Shown here piece by piece: positions 36,872 to 48,991 of a DNA stretch of 64,000 nucleotides. The notes beneath the pieces were generated by a model. It saw only the letters and a program-made list of their open reading frames with translations. It made no database searches and had not been told where the DNA came from. Source of the stretch: Delphinapterus leucas. Taxonomy: Eukaryota > Chordata > Mammalia > Artiodactyla > Monodontidae. The stretch lies in assembly GCF_002288925.2 (NCBI RefSeq), contig NW_022098031.1:7345131-7409130 (forward strand), written 5' to 3'. Position 1 is the first letter of the stretch; every line of letters starts with the position of its first letter. A program made the position numbers and the translations under genes.

Positions 36872-39800
36872 ATGGTAATAGAACATACATATGAATAACA
36901 CCTTAAATGTCAATGGATTAAATGCTCCAACCAAAAGACACAAGCTCGCTGAATGGATACAAAAACAAAACCTGTACATATGCTGTCTACAAGAGACCCA
37001 CTTCAGACCTAGGGACACATACAGACTGAAAGTGAGGGGATGGAAAAAGATATTCCATGCAAATGGAAATCAAAAGAAAGCTGGAGCAGCAATTCTCATA
37101 TCAGACAAAATAGACTTTAAAATAAAGAATGCTACAAGAGACAAGGAAGGACACTACACAATGATCAAGGGATCAATCTAAGAAGAAGATATAGCAATTA
37201 TAAATATATATGCACCCAACATAGGAGCACCTCAATACATAAGGCAAGTACTAACAGCTATAAAAGAGGAAATTGACAGCAACACAATAATAGTGGGAGA
37301 CATTAACGCCTCACTTACACCAATGGACAGATCATTCAGACAGAAAATTAATAAGGAAACACAACCTTTAAATGACACAGTAGACCAAACAGGTTTAATT
37401 GATATTTATAGGACATTCCATCCAAAAACAGCAGATTACACTTTCTTCTCAATTGCCCACAGAACATCCTTCAGGATAGATCACATTTTGGCTCACAAAT
37501 CAAGCCTCGGTAAATTTAAAAATATTGAAATCATATCAAACACTTTTTCTAACCACAACGATATGAGATTAGAAATGAATTACAAGGAAAAAAACGTAAA
37601 AAACAAACACATGGAGGCTAAACAATACGTTACTAAATAACCAAGAGGTCACTGAAGAAATCAAAGAGGAAATCAAAAAATACCTAGAGACAAATGACAA
37701 TGAAAACATGACGATGCAAAACCTATGGGATGGAGCAAAAGCAGTTCTAAGAGGGAAGTTTACAGCAATACAGTCCTACCTCAAGAAACAAGAAAAATCT
37801 CAAATAAACAACCTAACCTTACACCAAAAGGAACTAGAGAAAGAAGAACAAACAAAGTCCAAAGTTAGCAGAAGGAAAGAAATCATAAAGACCAGAGCAG
37901 AAATAAATGAAATAGAAACAAAGAAAACAATAGCAAAGATCAATAAAACTAAAAGCTGGCTCTTTGTGAAGATAAACAAAATTAATAAACCTTTAGCCAG
38001 ACTCATCAAGAAAAAGAGGGAGAGGACTCAAATCAATAAAATTAGAAAGGAGAAGTTGCAATGGACACCGCAGAAATACAAAGCATCATAAGAGACTACT
38101 ACATGCAACTCTATGCCAATAAAATGGACATACTGGAAGAAATGAACAAATTCGTAAAAAGGTATAACCTTCCCAGACTGAACCAGGAAGAAAGAGAAAA
38201 TATGAACAGCCCAATCACAAGCAATGAAATTGAAACTGTGATTAAAAATCTTCCAACAAACAAAACTCCAGGACCAGATGGCTTCCCAGGTGAATTCTAT
38301 CCAACATTTAGACAAGAGCTAATACCAATCCTTCTCAAACTCTTCCAAAAAATTGCACAGGAAGAAACACTCCCAAACTCATTCTATGAGGCTACCATCA
38401 CCCTGATACCAAAACCAGACAGAGATACTACAAAAGAAGAAACTTACAAACCAATATCACTGATGAATATAGATGTAAAAATCCTCAACAAAATACTAGC
38501 AAACAGAATCCAACAACACATTTAAAGGATCATACACCATGATCAAGTGGGATTTATCCCAGGGATGCAAGGATTCTTCAGTATATGCAATTCAATCAAT
38601 GTGACACACCATATTAACAAACTGAAGAATAAAAACCATATGATCATCTCGATAGATGCAGAAAAAGCTTTTGACAAAATTCAACACCCATTTACGATAA
38701 AAACTCTCCTGAAAGTGGGCATAGAGTGAACCTACCTCAACATAATAAAGGCCATATATGACAAACCCACAGCAAACATCCTTCTCAATGGTGAAAAACT
38801 GAAAGCATTTCCTCTAAGATCAGGAACAAGACAAGGATGTCCACTCTCGCCACTATTATTCAACATACCTTTTGGAAGTCCTAGCAACGGCAATCAGAGA
38901 AGAAAAAGAAATAAAAGGAATACAAACTGGAAAAGAAGAATTAAAAACTGTCACTGTTTGCAGATGACATGATACTATACATAGATAATCCTAAAGATGC
39001 CACCAGAAAACTACTAGAGCTAATCAATGAATTTGGTAAAGTTGCAGGATACAAAATTAATGCACAGAACTCTCTTGAATTCCTATATGCTAAAAATGAA
39101 AGATCAGAAAGAGAAATTAAGTAAACAATCCCATTCACCATTGCAACAAAAAGAATAAATACCTAGGAATAAACCTACCTAAGGAGATAAAAGACCTGTA
39201 CTCAGAAAACTATAAGACCCTGATGAAAGAAATCAAAGGTGACATAAACAGATAGAGAGGTATACCATGTTCTTGGATTGGAATAATCAATATTGTGAAA
39301 ATGACGATACTACCCAAAGCAGTCTGCATATTCAATGCAATACCTATCAAATTACCAATGGCATTTTTTACAGAACTAGAACAAAAAAATCTTAAAGTTT
39401 GTATGGAGACTCTAAAGACCCCGAAAGCAACCTTAAGGGAATAAAGGGAACTGGAAGAATCAGACTCCCTGACTTCAGACTCTACTACAAAGCTACAGTA
39501 ATCAAGACAATCTGTTACTGGCACAAAAACAGAAATATAGATCAATGAAACAGGATAGAAAGCCCAGAGATAAATTCACGCACCTATGGTCAACTAATCT
39601 ATGACAAAGGAGGCAAGGATATACAACGAAGAAAATACAGTCTCTCCAATAAGTGGTGATGGGAAAACTGGACAGCTACATGTAAAAGAATGAAATTAGA
39701 ACAATCCCTAACACCATACCCAAAAATAAACTCAAAATGGACTAAAGATCTAAATGTAAGGCCAGACACTATAAAACTCTTAGAGGAAAACATAGGAGAA

Positions 39801-40662
39801 CACTCTTTGACATAAATCACAGCAAGATCTTTTTTGACCCACCTCCTAGAGTAATGGAAATAAAAACAAAAATAAACAAATGGGACCTAATGAAACTTCA
39901 AAGCTTCTGCACAGCAAAGGAAACTATAAACAGGATGAGAAGACAGCCCTCAGAATGGGAGAAAATATTTGGAAGTGTATCAATGGACAAAGGATTAATC
40001 TCCAAAATATATAAACAGCTCATGCAGCTCAATATTAAAAAAACAAACAACCCAATCAAAAAATGGACAGAAGTCCTAAATAGACATTTCTCCAAGGAAG
40101 ACGTACAGATGGCCAAGAAGCACATGAAAAGCTGCTCAACATCACTAATTATTAGATACATGCAAATCAAAACTACAGTGAGGTTATCACCTCACACTGG
40201 TTAGGAAGAGCATCATCAGAAAATCTACAAACAACAAATGTTGGAGAAGGTGTGGAGAAAAGGAAACCCTCTTGCACTGTTGGTGGGAATATAAATTGAT
40301 ACAGCCACTATGGAGAACAGTATGGTGGTTCCTTAAAAAAGGAATTACCATATGACCCAGCAATCCCACTGTGCATATACCCAGATATAACCATAATTCA
40401 AAAAGATACATGCACCCCAATGTTCATTGCAGCACTATTTACAATAGCCAGGACATGGAAGCAACCTAAATGCCCATCGACAGACGAATGGGTAAAGAAG
40501 ATGTGGTACATATATACAATGCAATATTATTCAGCCATAAAAAGAAATGAAATTGGGTCATTTGTAGAGACGTGGATGGACCTAGAGACTGTTATACAGA
40601 GTGAAGTAAGTCAGAAAGAAAAAAACAAATATCGCATATTAACGCATACATGTGGAATCTAG
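36872..40662 (+). pseudogene. L1 ORF2 remnant (endonuclease and reverse transcriptase)
   Basis: The reading is spread over at least seven open pieces. 36891-37181 and 37293-37640 cover the endonuclease domain (LNVNGLNAPTKRHKLAEW; later FRIDHILAHKS). 37708-38091 and 38061-38525 lead into the reverse transcriptase ([12 protein letters not shown]). The catalytic FADD is at 38957-38968. 39854-40204 and 40420-40662 are the C-terminal part, where a C-W-x-x-C-G-E-K motif appears near 40240. An early base loss after the ATG at 36872, a CAA-to-TAA stop at 37179-37181 and a shift near 38523 break it. The normal product nicks target DNA and primes reverse transcription there; this copy cannot. Confidence 0.92.
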
Positions 40663-41935
40663 AAAAATGGTACAGATGAACCAGTTTGCAAGGCAGAAAT
40701 AGAGACAGAGATGTAGAGAACAAACGTATGGACACCAAGGGGGGAAAGCGGGGGGTGGGTGGTGGTGGTGGGATGAATTGGGATACTGGGATTGACACAT
40801 ATACAGTAATATGTGTAAAATAGATAACTAATAAGAATCTGTTGTATAAAAATAAATAAATACATTTTTTAAAGTTTGGAAAAAACAAAGTGATCTTATA
40901 GTAACGGGAAAATCTCTCTGCATATGTTTTAAAGAATAATTTTGAACTATTACCTGTCATCAACAGAGTATTTACAATGTACAATTATTCCAGCAACATA
41001 AAATATCAATTAGAAGCTTAATAACCAAAGCAGAAGAAGCCGGAGGCTTGAGGTAACATTTCTCAATTGTCTACCAATAGCTACAAAAAGGAAGCAATTG
41101 CTATTGTCTGAATTGCTAAAAAAAAGAGGATTTTAGCAATGTTATCTGAAAAACAGTATAAAGAAATCAGTGCAGTGGAAGCACAGCAATACAATGCATG
41201 ACCCTTTGCTCCTCAGTACCCTGAGTATCTGGAGTGTCTGGAAGGGCTGTTCAGAGTGAGTACAACAATGGAATGTAAAATATACTGCACGGAAAAAAAA
41301 CTTCGTATTGAACATGATTTGAAATAACTGTGTGCTGAAAAAAAAGGGTATAGGTAAAAATGTCAGAGAAACATCAGATAAAATCCAGAGATAGGATAAA
41401 AAGTTTTGAAAAAGTAGATATAAATTTTTTTTATGGAACAAAGGCTAGCCAAACACTTAATAATAATGTTCAAATATAGGGAAGTTTCACATAAAGTAGA
41501 TGTGATTGTTTGATTTTTAAGTCCACTGCGAGTTAAACAGGAACCACTTGAAAAAAAGAAATGACTGAAAGAAAGAAAATATTTCTTAACCGTGAAGGAC
41601 TTACCATTTGGTATTAACCATCAATGGAATATGTAGATTGTCCTTCAAAAGTTAGCTTCAATAAACTGTATTTTCTTTTTGTATTTAGGATTTAAGCATT
41701 AATCTGCCAGAAAATATAAGGATAGTCTTTCAAAAGACCTGCTACAATCAGGCAGCTACGCATGGACTCCTGTTTAGTCCATCTCCAAACTGGCACATTC
41801 TTTGATTCATTCATTTAAACAATATATCCATCTAACCCAGCCTCCTACTAATACAGGTATTGCTCCAAAATCCTTCTCTCATAGCTCGCTGGTATTTCTT
41901 TTGGGAAGAAGATAATAGCCTAAAAATTGCCAACT

Positions 41936-41977
41936 ACACACACACACACACACACACACAGACACACACACACACAC
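41936..41977 (+). repeat. (CA)n microsatellite
   Basis: About 20 CA units broken once by a G (CAGACA). Confidence 0.93.
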
Positions 41978-44900
41978 GCTAATAAGAAACAGAAGAAGCC
42001 TACTGTATTATCTGAAGATTCTATATTATATATAGTAAAGCCAAAATAACCAAGCCTAAATTTCAATAATATACTGGGCAGAATCTTTTTGTTTTGTAAT
42101 TCACTAGGCTAATTAATATTTAAGTATTTCACTATATTGTACTATTATTTAACTTTGAAAGAGTTGATATCTTTAGAAATAAGTAACCTTAATGAAAATA
42201 ACTGTGTCTGACCTAAGAATATAATATCTTTCAATTTAAAAATAATACACATACTTAAAGGGCAAAGTTATTTTATTCTTATTTTAAAAGGGGATTTCAG
42301 ATTTTCAAAACTTGCTTTTTCTAAAACATTTATATAGTCAAGTGATATTTTTCCAAATGACTTTACAATGAAGTAAATTGGCGCATTGACTATATTCACA
42401 GGGTATTTTATGTAAGCATCCCTAGCTTGTTAGTCTAATTCAGAAACTCTATATTTAAATATATCTTAGTATAAGCTTTGTCTTGAGTGGTATAAAAGCA
42501 TCTTTGGGGACAGGTATTAAAAGAAGCCTCCATGGAAAATTAAGGAAATTAAAGTCCAGAAGACCTGAGACTTGGAGGTCAGTTCTCTGAACTTTTAGGC
42601 ATACTTCCTACATGAAGAAAACTCACTAGACATGACCATAAATAACTATGCCCTTCACTTGGGCTCAGGATTGTCTTTTTTCTGTGAAACCCAGGATGCT
42701 GCTTACTCATCCAGACAAAATGTTGCTGGGCCTCCTGTTATAGCAGAAGCTTTATTTAACAGTTGTGCTGAACATCTCATATGTTCTGACACCACTGACA
42801 AGGACAAAAGCACAGCATATTTTTTCATTAAGCATCCATATGAGGAACTCTTCAAGGATGGGCTCACACAAGAGGTTGACGAGATTATTTACACGGATGG
42901 GCCATCACAGAGTTCAAGAAAAATGTTGAGTAAAGTCACGCTCCTCAAACCACTGGGCTATAAACTGAATTTACCATTCTACCAAACTCATAATAAATAA
43001 AACATGTATCATCAGTGAATACTAGCATAGCTAATGTTTCGACCACTGCAACTAATCCACGATGGAAATGGATCAATTGAAATCTGCACATCATTTTATC
43101 ATTCAGATAATACAGAAGAGCAAAGAATAAAAACATCTTGTCTAGGGCATGAGCTTGATAACTGAATGACGCCTTTTAATCTTCACTGTCAAATTCATTC
43201 ATACACGACATGACTGATTTCCTGGAAGCTAAGGAAATTATTTTACTGTGCCAATATTTGCAGGATAAGGGAAATAATTGCTTGAGTAAGGTTTTCTTTA
43301 TCTCCCTTTCTGCTATTCTGACTTCAGGGTGAGTTTACAGAGAGAATGAAATGCCCAAATTAAAGTTTCATCAAACCACCTTCAGCTGTTCTCAAGAAAG
43401 CAAATTAGCCTCTTCGCCCATTTCATTGAGAGATGGATTATTTCTTTCCTTGCTTCTCCTCTAGAAAGGCAGAAGTTGTTAATTTTTGCTTGGACGCTTG
43501 TGGGTAGAGAGGGTAATGGGGAGCAGATTAATATTTGAGGACTTGATAACATCTAGAAGCCAGTCAAAGGGTAAGTGTTCATCGCCATCCCCTCTTGTAA
43601 AACATGAGGACAGATTTTCCCTCAAACTGATTTTTGTTCTCAGTGTGGCAAAGCACAGATGCGTTTTGTCCCAAGAGAGTTTCAAAACCCAAAAACATAT
43701 CATCTAGGGAACAAAATCAGCAAGCCATTTATCACGAGGCAAACCTTTCTGACAGTGGTGGATTACGAGCAGAAAGAATCAGCCCATTTTCAAACTTTTC
43801 ATGTAAGGTACGCTTGTGTAATGCCGTCAAGCCAGATCAATAAAATCTGAAGTTTCAATATGTGAGTGAAGGGGTGGAAAATAATTTTAAGAGAACATGT
43901 GATATTCCACAGATCACACTTCGGGAAGTACCACTTTTGTACAATTAAACTTCCCAAGACACATACATAAAAACGCATACTGCCCTTTCTCCTAGGAAAC
44001 TATAAGGAAGTATTTGACACTCTAAGTGAACATATACATCACAGGTTCTCTTCTTACCTTTCCAAACTTTAGCTTCTTGTACGCGGCAGCAAATTTGTAC
44101 CTCTAACTTTCCTGCATTCTCTTAATCATCAACCAAAACAAGAAATAGCGATTGCTGCCACCACAAGAATTTTAGAAGAAATAAACCACTTAAATACCTG
44201 GTGATCCAGCAACCTTTCATTTTAGAAGCAATTAAAGGTCAACAACTTTCTTATGGTTTAACATAGAGCAAATGTAAATGGGGAAAAGCAATTGATTCTT
44301 ATTTCCTTATTGCTGGGACAAAAGCAAAAGTGTTTTACTCTGATCATAGCAAATTTCTCCCGCATTCCACCAGCAACATCGTGGCTTCCACTGGCAAAAA
44401 CTCCACCGAAAAGAGACATTACAATGAGCTGATGAAAAACATTTGGTCCCAAAGCTATAAAAATGTTTTCTCAAGCAGAAGTGGAAAAAGATTTAGCTCT
44501 TCAAGTAAACAAGAGTGGAATTAGGAACAAAAATGCCATAAAGGGGCAGAGCAGTGGTCTGTTAGACTGCAGTCTGTCTCTGACAGAGGCACCAAGGGAT
44601 GCTGAGAAGCAGGTATGCTCACTGTTTTCCATGACCCTCATCTCAGAGGTGAGGGGTATGTTCTGAACTTTTCTAACTTCTCCATCAGGCTTGTAGAAGG
44701 AATCACAGGATACCAGAACCAGGGAGGATCGCTTAATGCTTGAGGAAAGTAATTCAGGATGAGTAGAAGTTTTATTCTGCATTATTTTTCAGGATAAGTG
44801 TGACTAGTTCAAACTAAAGAACTCTTAAAAAGGTAATGTTAGCATTTAATAAAGCATGACTCTGCTAATAGTACAGACCATATTTACTTCCCTTTTTCAG

Positions 44901-44981
44901 ACTAAATGTTTAAAATAAAAACCAGAAATATCTCAAAAGTCACTGCTGTTAGGAATCTGAGCCAACTAGGAATTAAATGTG

Positions 44982-46274
44982 CTAAATGTAAGGCCAGACA
45001 CCATCAAACTCTTAGAGGAAAACATAGGCAGAACACTCTATGACATAAATCACAGCAAGATCCTTTCTGACCCACCTCCTAGAGAAATGGAAATAAAAAC
45101 AAAAATAAACAAATGGGACCTAATGAAACTTCAAAGCTTTTGCACAGCAAAGGAAACCATAAACAAGACCAAAAGACAACCCTCAGAATGGGAGAAAATA
45201 TTTGCAAATGACAAAGGATTAATCTCCAAAATTTACAAGCAGCCCTTGCAGCTCAATAACAAAAAAACAAACAACCCAATCCAAAAATAGACAGAAGACC
45301 TATATAGACATTTCTCCAAAGAAGATATACAGATTGCCAACAAACACATGAAAGAAGGCTCAACATCACTAATCATTAGAGAAATGAAAACCAAAACTAC
45401 AATGAGATACCATCTCACACCAGTCAGAATGGCCATCATCAAAAAATCTAGAAACAACAAATGCTGGAGAGGGTGTGGAGAAAAGGGAACCCTCTTGCAC
45501 TGCTGGTGGGAATGTGAATTGGTACAGCCGCTATGGAGAACAGTATGGAGGTTCCTTAAAAAACTAAAAATAGAACTACCATATGACCCAGCAATCCCAC
45601 TACTGGGCATATACCCTGAGAAAACAATAATTCAAAAACAGTCATGTACCAAAATGTTCATTGTAGCTCTATTTACAATAGCCCGGAGATGGAAACAACC
45701 TAAGTGCCCATCATCGGATGAATGGATAAAGAAGATGTGGAATGGAATATTACAATGGAATATTACTCAGCCATAAAAAGAAACGAAATTGAGCTATTTG
45801 TAATGAGGTGGATAGACCTACAGTCTGTCATACAGAGTGAAGTAAGTCAGAAAGAGAAAGACAAATACCGTATGCTAACACATATATAGGGAATTTAAGA
45901 AAAAAATAATGTCATGAAGAACCTAGGGGTAAAACAGGAATAAAGACACAGACCTACTAGAGAACAGACTTGAGGATATGGGGAGGGGGAAGGGTGAGCT
46001 GTGACAAAGTGAGAGAGAGGCATGGACATATATACACTACCAAACGTAAGGTAGATAGCTAGTGGGAAGCAGCCGCATAGCACAGGGAGATCAGCTCGGT
46101 GCTTTGTGATCACCTGGAGGGGTGGGATAGGGAGGGGGGGAGGGAGGGAGATGCAAGAGGGAAGAGATATGGGAACATATGTATATGTATAACTGATTCA
46201 CTTTGTTATAAAGCAGAAACTAACACACCATTGTAAAGCAATTGTACCCCAATAAAAATGTTAAAAAAAAAAAA
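44982..46274 (+). mobile_element. 5'-truncated L1, last third of ORF2 and 3' UTR
   Basis: Starts at CTAAATGTAAGGCCAGACAC within ORF2 and runs to an AATAAA-containing 3' end and poly(A) at 46262-46274. ORF2 C-terminal pieces are readable at about 44979-45290 and 45348-45776 ([17 protein letters not shown]), with stops and shifts between. The 3' UTR has a G-rich stretch near 46118-46150. I could not find a convincing target duplication. Confidence 0.93.
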
Positions 46275-46341
46275 GTGCATCACTACCTTAAAGCCTCTGA
46301 GGGTCTGGAAGGCAGAATTAATCTCTGTTAAAATTCATTCA

Positions 46342-46461
46342 GGGACTTCCCTGGCGGTCCAGTGGTTAAGACTCTGTGCTTCCACTGCAGGGGGCACAGG
46401 TTCGATCCTGGGTCAGGGAACTTAAGATCCCACATGCCGCACAGTGCAGCCAAAAAAAAAA
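46342..46461 (+). mobile_element. Short tRNA-derived SINE related to CHR
   Basis: GGGACTTCCCTGGCGGTCC head, GGTTCGATCC box B, short body ending GTGCAGCC plus A tail. Exact 12-bp duplication AAAATTCATTCA at 46330-46341 and 46462-46473. Same compact class as 12092 but better preserved. Confidence 0.94.
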
Positions 46462-46473
46462 AAAATTCATTCA

Positions 46474-46620
46474 AACTACAAGTATTTATTGTGCACTCAC
46501 TATGTGTAAGGCAGTGAACTAGGTAATAACAAGGATATCGCTAAAGCTTTGATTCTAAGAGAACTAACTAAACAGACATATACAAATAATTTAAAAATAA
46601 GAGATCTACTAGAAAAGTTA
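46474..46620 (-). repeat. L2 3'-terminal fragment, minus strand
   Basis: AAGTATTTATTGTGCACTCA, CTATGTGTAAGGCAGTGAAC and TTTGATTCTAAGAGAACTAA fit the reversed L2 end. The SINE at 46342 inserted at its edge. Confidence 0.65.
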
Positions 46621-46689
46621 CTGTTTCTTCATGTTTTATGTGCAATATGTCCTCAGAAATAGAAGGATGACTAGTCAAGTGTAGTTGAT

Positions 46690-46905
46690 GAAGAGCACAG
46701 ACAGAACTGCCAGTGTATGCAATCTTAACTCCAACATTGGTGATTTGGATAGGTTACTACCTAAGTTTCCTCATCCACAAATTGGGGATGGAAAGGGTAT
46801 CTGTATCATCAGGTTGCTATAAGGATTATATGACTTAATACATCTAAAGAACTTATATAAAAGTAACTAGTACATAGAAGTGCTAATTGAGGTTATTATT
46901 TCAGA
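46690..46905 (-). repeat. MIR SINE relic
   Basis: GATGAAGAGCACAGACAGAA, TAAGTTTCCTCATCCACAAA and GTTGCTATAAGGATTATATG fit the reversed MIR. Confidence 0.65.
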
Positions 46906-47774
46906 CATAAATACCTCTAAACACGCTAACTTTTCCCCAACACTACCACCACATGCATTTCAAACTGGAAAAACATTTTTAGATATTAGATAGCTCTGAA
47001 AACTTTTACTTTTACACTTAATGATGTGACTACTAAAATAGTTTTAATTGCTCCAATTTAGTTGCAAAGTTCCTGCTGTGACTGATGCCCTTCCAGAAGG
47101 AAAATGATATAAGTGTTTGCACATTTCATCATAAAATTGCGGGGCTGGAAAACGCAAAACATAGATATTCAGTTGCTTGATCATTGCTCTGCTTTGGCTT
47201 AGAGTACTGACCAGGGGGATACATACCCAAAATTCTCTGCTTCAGGCCAGATATTTGTATGGCTCTGAACTAATTGCATCCTACTGTAAAATTACAACAA
47301 AAAGTCGGTGCACAACTGAACTGCACCCGTCGGTTTGCTTCTGAATATGCTCCACTCTGTGGAAGCCTAACTATACCTCTGAGACACCAAGGTCCACACA
47401 GCTCCATTCCAGCCCATGCACATCTCTACTCAGGGTCTCTCACCTCCAAGACAGTCTTGGCATAGAATTTTTCCTAGGATCCTCAGGCTGTTGGCTCAAT
47501 TGTGAAAGAGTGTAAACTGGAAAGAGGTGAGCAGTGTAAAATAAGGATGGATGAGAATGAAGGACAAAGAAAATAGAAGTATCTGTCTGATCAAGATAGA
47601 CTCTCCAGGAACTATACAATAATGGCACTGGTTTCCTTAGGCAAGAAATTGTACCTGAAAGACCCTTCAAAAGAGAGATGAAATAAATGGTCAGATGAGA
47701 GGCAGAGTTATTTGAATAAATGTATAAACTTTTCTACTGTGAAAGTCAACACTTATTTGATTAGATGATCAGGC

Positions 47775-47955
47775 AATGAGAGAACAGAATTTGGAGTCAG
47801 GTAGGCTGGGTTAAAACCTTGGTTCTTCTACTTATGAGCTGCAAGAACTTGGGCATAAAATGTAACTACCATAAGCATCAGCCTGATGTAATATTTAAAT
47901 GGAATGATGTAAAACTCCAGGAACAAAGTGAGCACTCAGTAAATAATAACTGCTA
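47775..47955 (-). repeat. MIR SINE relic
   Basis: TTTGGAGTCAGGTAGGCTGG, CTACTTATGAGCTGCAAG and AGTGAGCACTCAGTAAATAA fit the reversed MIR. Confidence 0.68.
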
Positions 47956-47991
47956 ATATAAAAAGTGCACTGTGTTTAATTAATTAATTTA

Positions 47992-48191
47992 TTTTTTTTG
48001 CGATACGCCGGCCTTTCACTGCTGTGGCCTCTCCCGTTGCAGAGCACAGGCTCCAGACGCGCAGGCTCAGCGGCCACGGCTCACGGGCCCAGCTGCTCCG
48101 TGGCATGTGGGATCTTCCCGGACCGGGGCACGAACCCGTGTCCCCTGCATCGGCAGGCGGACTCTCAACCACTGCGCCACCAGGGAAGCCC
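47992..48191 (-). mobile_element. Young CHR-family SINE, minus strand
   Basis: T tract, GCGATACGCCGGCCTTTCAC, body as in the other young copies, ending CACCAGGGAAGCCC. Flanks are AT-rich (TAATTAATTT and TAATTTTTAAATTAA), so the duplication cannot be fixed. Confidence 0.94.
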
Positions 48192-48688
48192 TAATTTTTA
48201 AATTAATGTCTTGTTCAAGCTTTTAAGATGGCAGTAAAAGAGAATAAAGATAATAAAACAGTGCTTTGTTGATGGGTAAAATTTATTACTTTAAAATAAA
48301 GAAAATCTTGGATCAAACTCAGAGCTCTGTTTCTAAGAATGATGCACTGTTTAAAGCAAAAAACTTTAGTCCCTGAAACTAAGAAGAAATAATTTGACAA
48401 AGAAATAAAGGATGGAAAAAAATAAGTGAAGCTACGTCTTGAGATTATGCATTGCCCATTTGTTAGACCTCCTCATTCCCTCTCCTATGTCTCTTAACCC
48501 CTCTTGCATATTTCCCATGTTTTTGTCTCTCTGTGCTGCACTGTAGACAGTTTCTTCAGTTCTCTATTCCCATTTAAAATTCTCTCTTCAGCTCATTGTA
48601 GTCTGTGATCAACCATCTATATATGTACTCTATTTTTATTCACTTATTTTTTACTTTACTGATAGACAACCTTTATTTATTTTTAAAT

Positions 48689-48766
48689 TAATTTTTATGG
48701 GAGTATAGTTGCTCTACAATGTTGTGTTAGTTTCTACTGTACAGCAAAATGGATCAGCTATACATA

Positions 48767-48769
<3 letters not shown>
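48689..48769 (-). mobile_element. Short L1 3'-end relic
   Basis: Complement of the L1 3' terminus (GTATAGTTGCTCTACAATGT, TTTCTACTGTACAGC). With the SINE at 48770-48991 it is bracketed by ATTTTTAAAT at 48679-48688 and 49002-49011. This suggests one short L1 insertion later hit by the SINE. Confidence 0.82.
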
Positions 48770-48801
<32 letters not shown>

Positions 48802-48991
48802 GGTGCTCGGGCCTCTCACTGTTGTGGCCTCTCCCGTTGCGGAGCACAGGCTCCGGATGTGCAGGCTCAGCGGCCATGGCTCACGGGCCTAGCCACTTCG
48901 CGGCATGTGGGATCTTCCCGGACCGGGGCACGAACCCGTGTCCCCTGCATCGGCAGGTGGACTCTCAACCACTGCGCCACCAGGGAAGCCC
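48770..48991 (-). mobile_element. Young CHR-family SINE inside a short L1 relic, minus strand
   Basis: Begins with an unbroken T tract of about 30 bases, then GCGGTGCTCGGGCCTCTCAC and the young-type body. It sits at the truncated end of an L1 3' fragment (48689-48769). The likely duplication is CTATACATATAC against CTAAATATAC. Confidence 0.94.

Larger units (their letters stand above)
35838..40886 (+). mobile_element. Near-complete L1 retrotransposon lacking most of its 5' UTR
   Basis: About 5 kb in plus orientation, holding ORF1, ORF2 and a 3' UTR with a G-rich stretch (40737-40777) and an A-rich end. Flanked by related target duplications, GAAGTGATCTTACAG at 35823-35837 and AAAGTGATCTTATAG at 40887-40901 (two mismatches). 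The 5' end falls only about 80 bp before the ORF1 start, so the promoter-bearing 5' UTR is missing. Both ORFs are broken, so the copy is dead. It is antisense to TRHDE. Confidence 0.95.

Noticed and set aside
35918..40662. Active L1
   Set aside because: ORF1 has a stop after 154 codons and ORF2 has several stops and shifts; the 5' UTR is missing.
41936..41977. CRISPR-like array or other spaced repeats
   Set aside because: It is a plain CA dinucleotide run without spacers.
43479..44782. Cluster of overlapping open frames of 60 to 95 codons on both strands
   Set aside because: The frames overlap in opposite directions and share no recognisable domain. They reflect a locally lower AT content.
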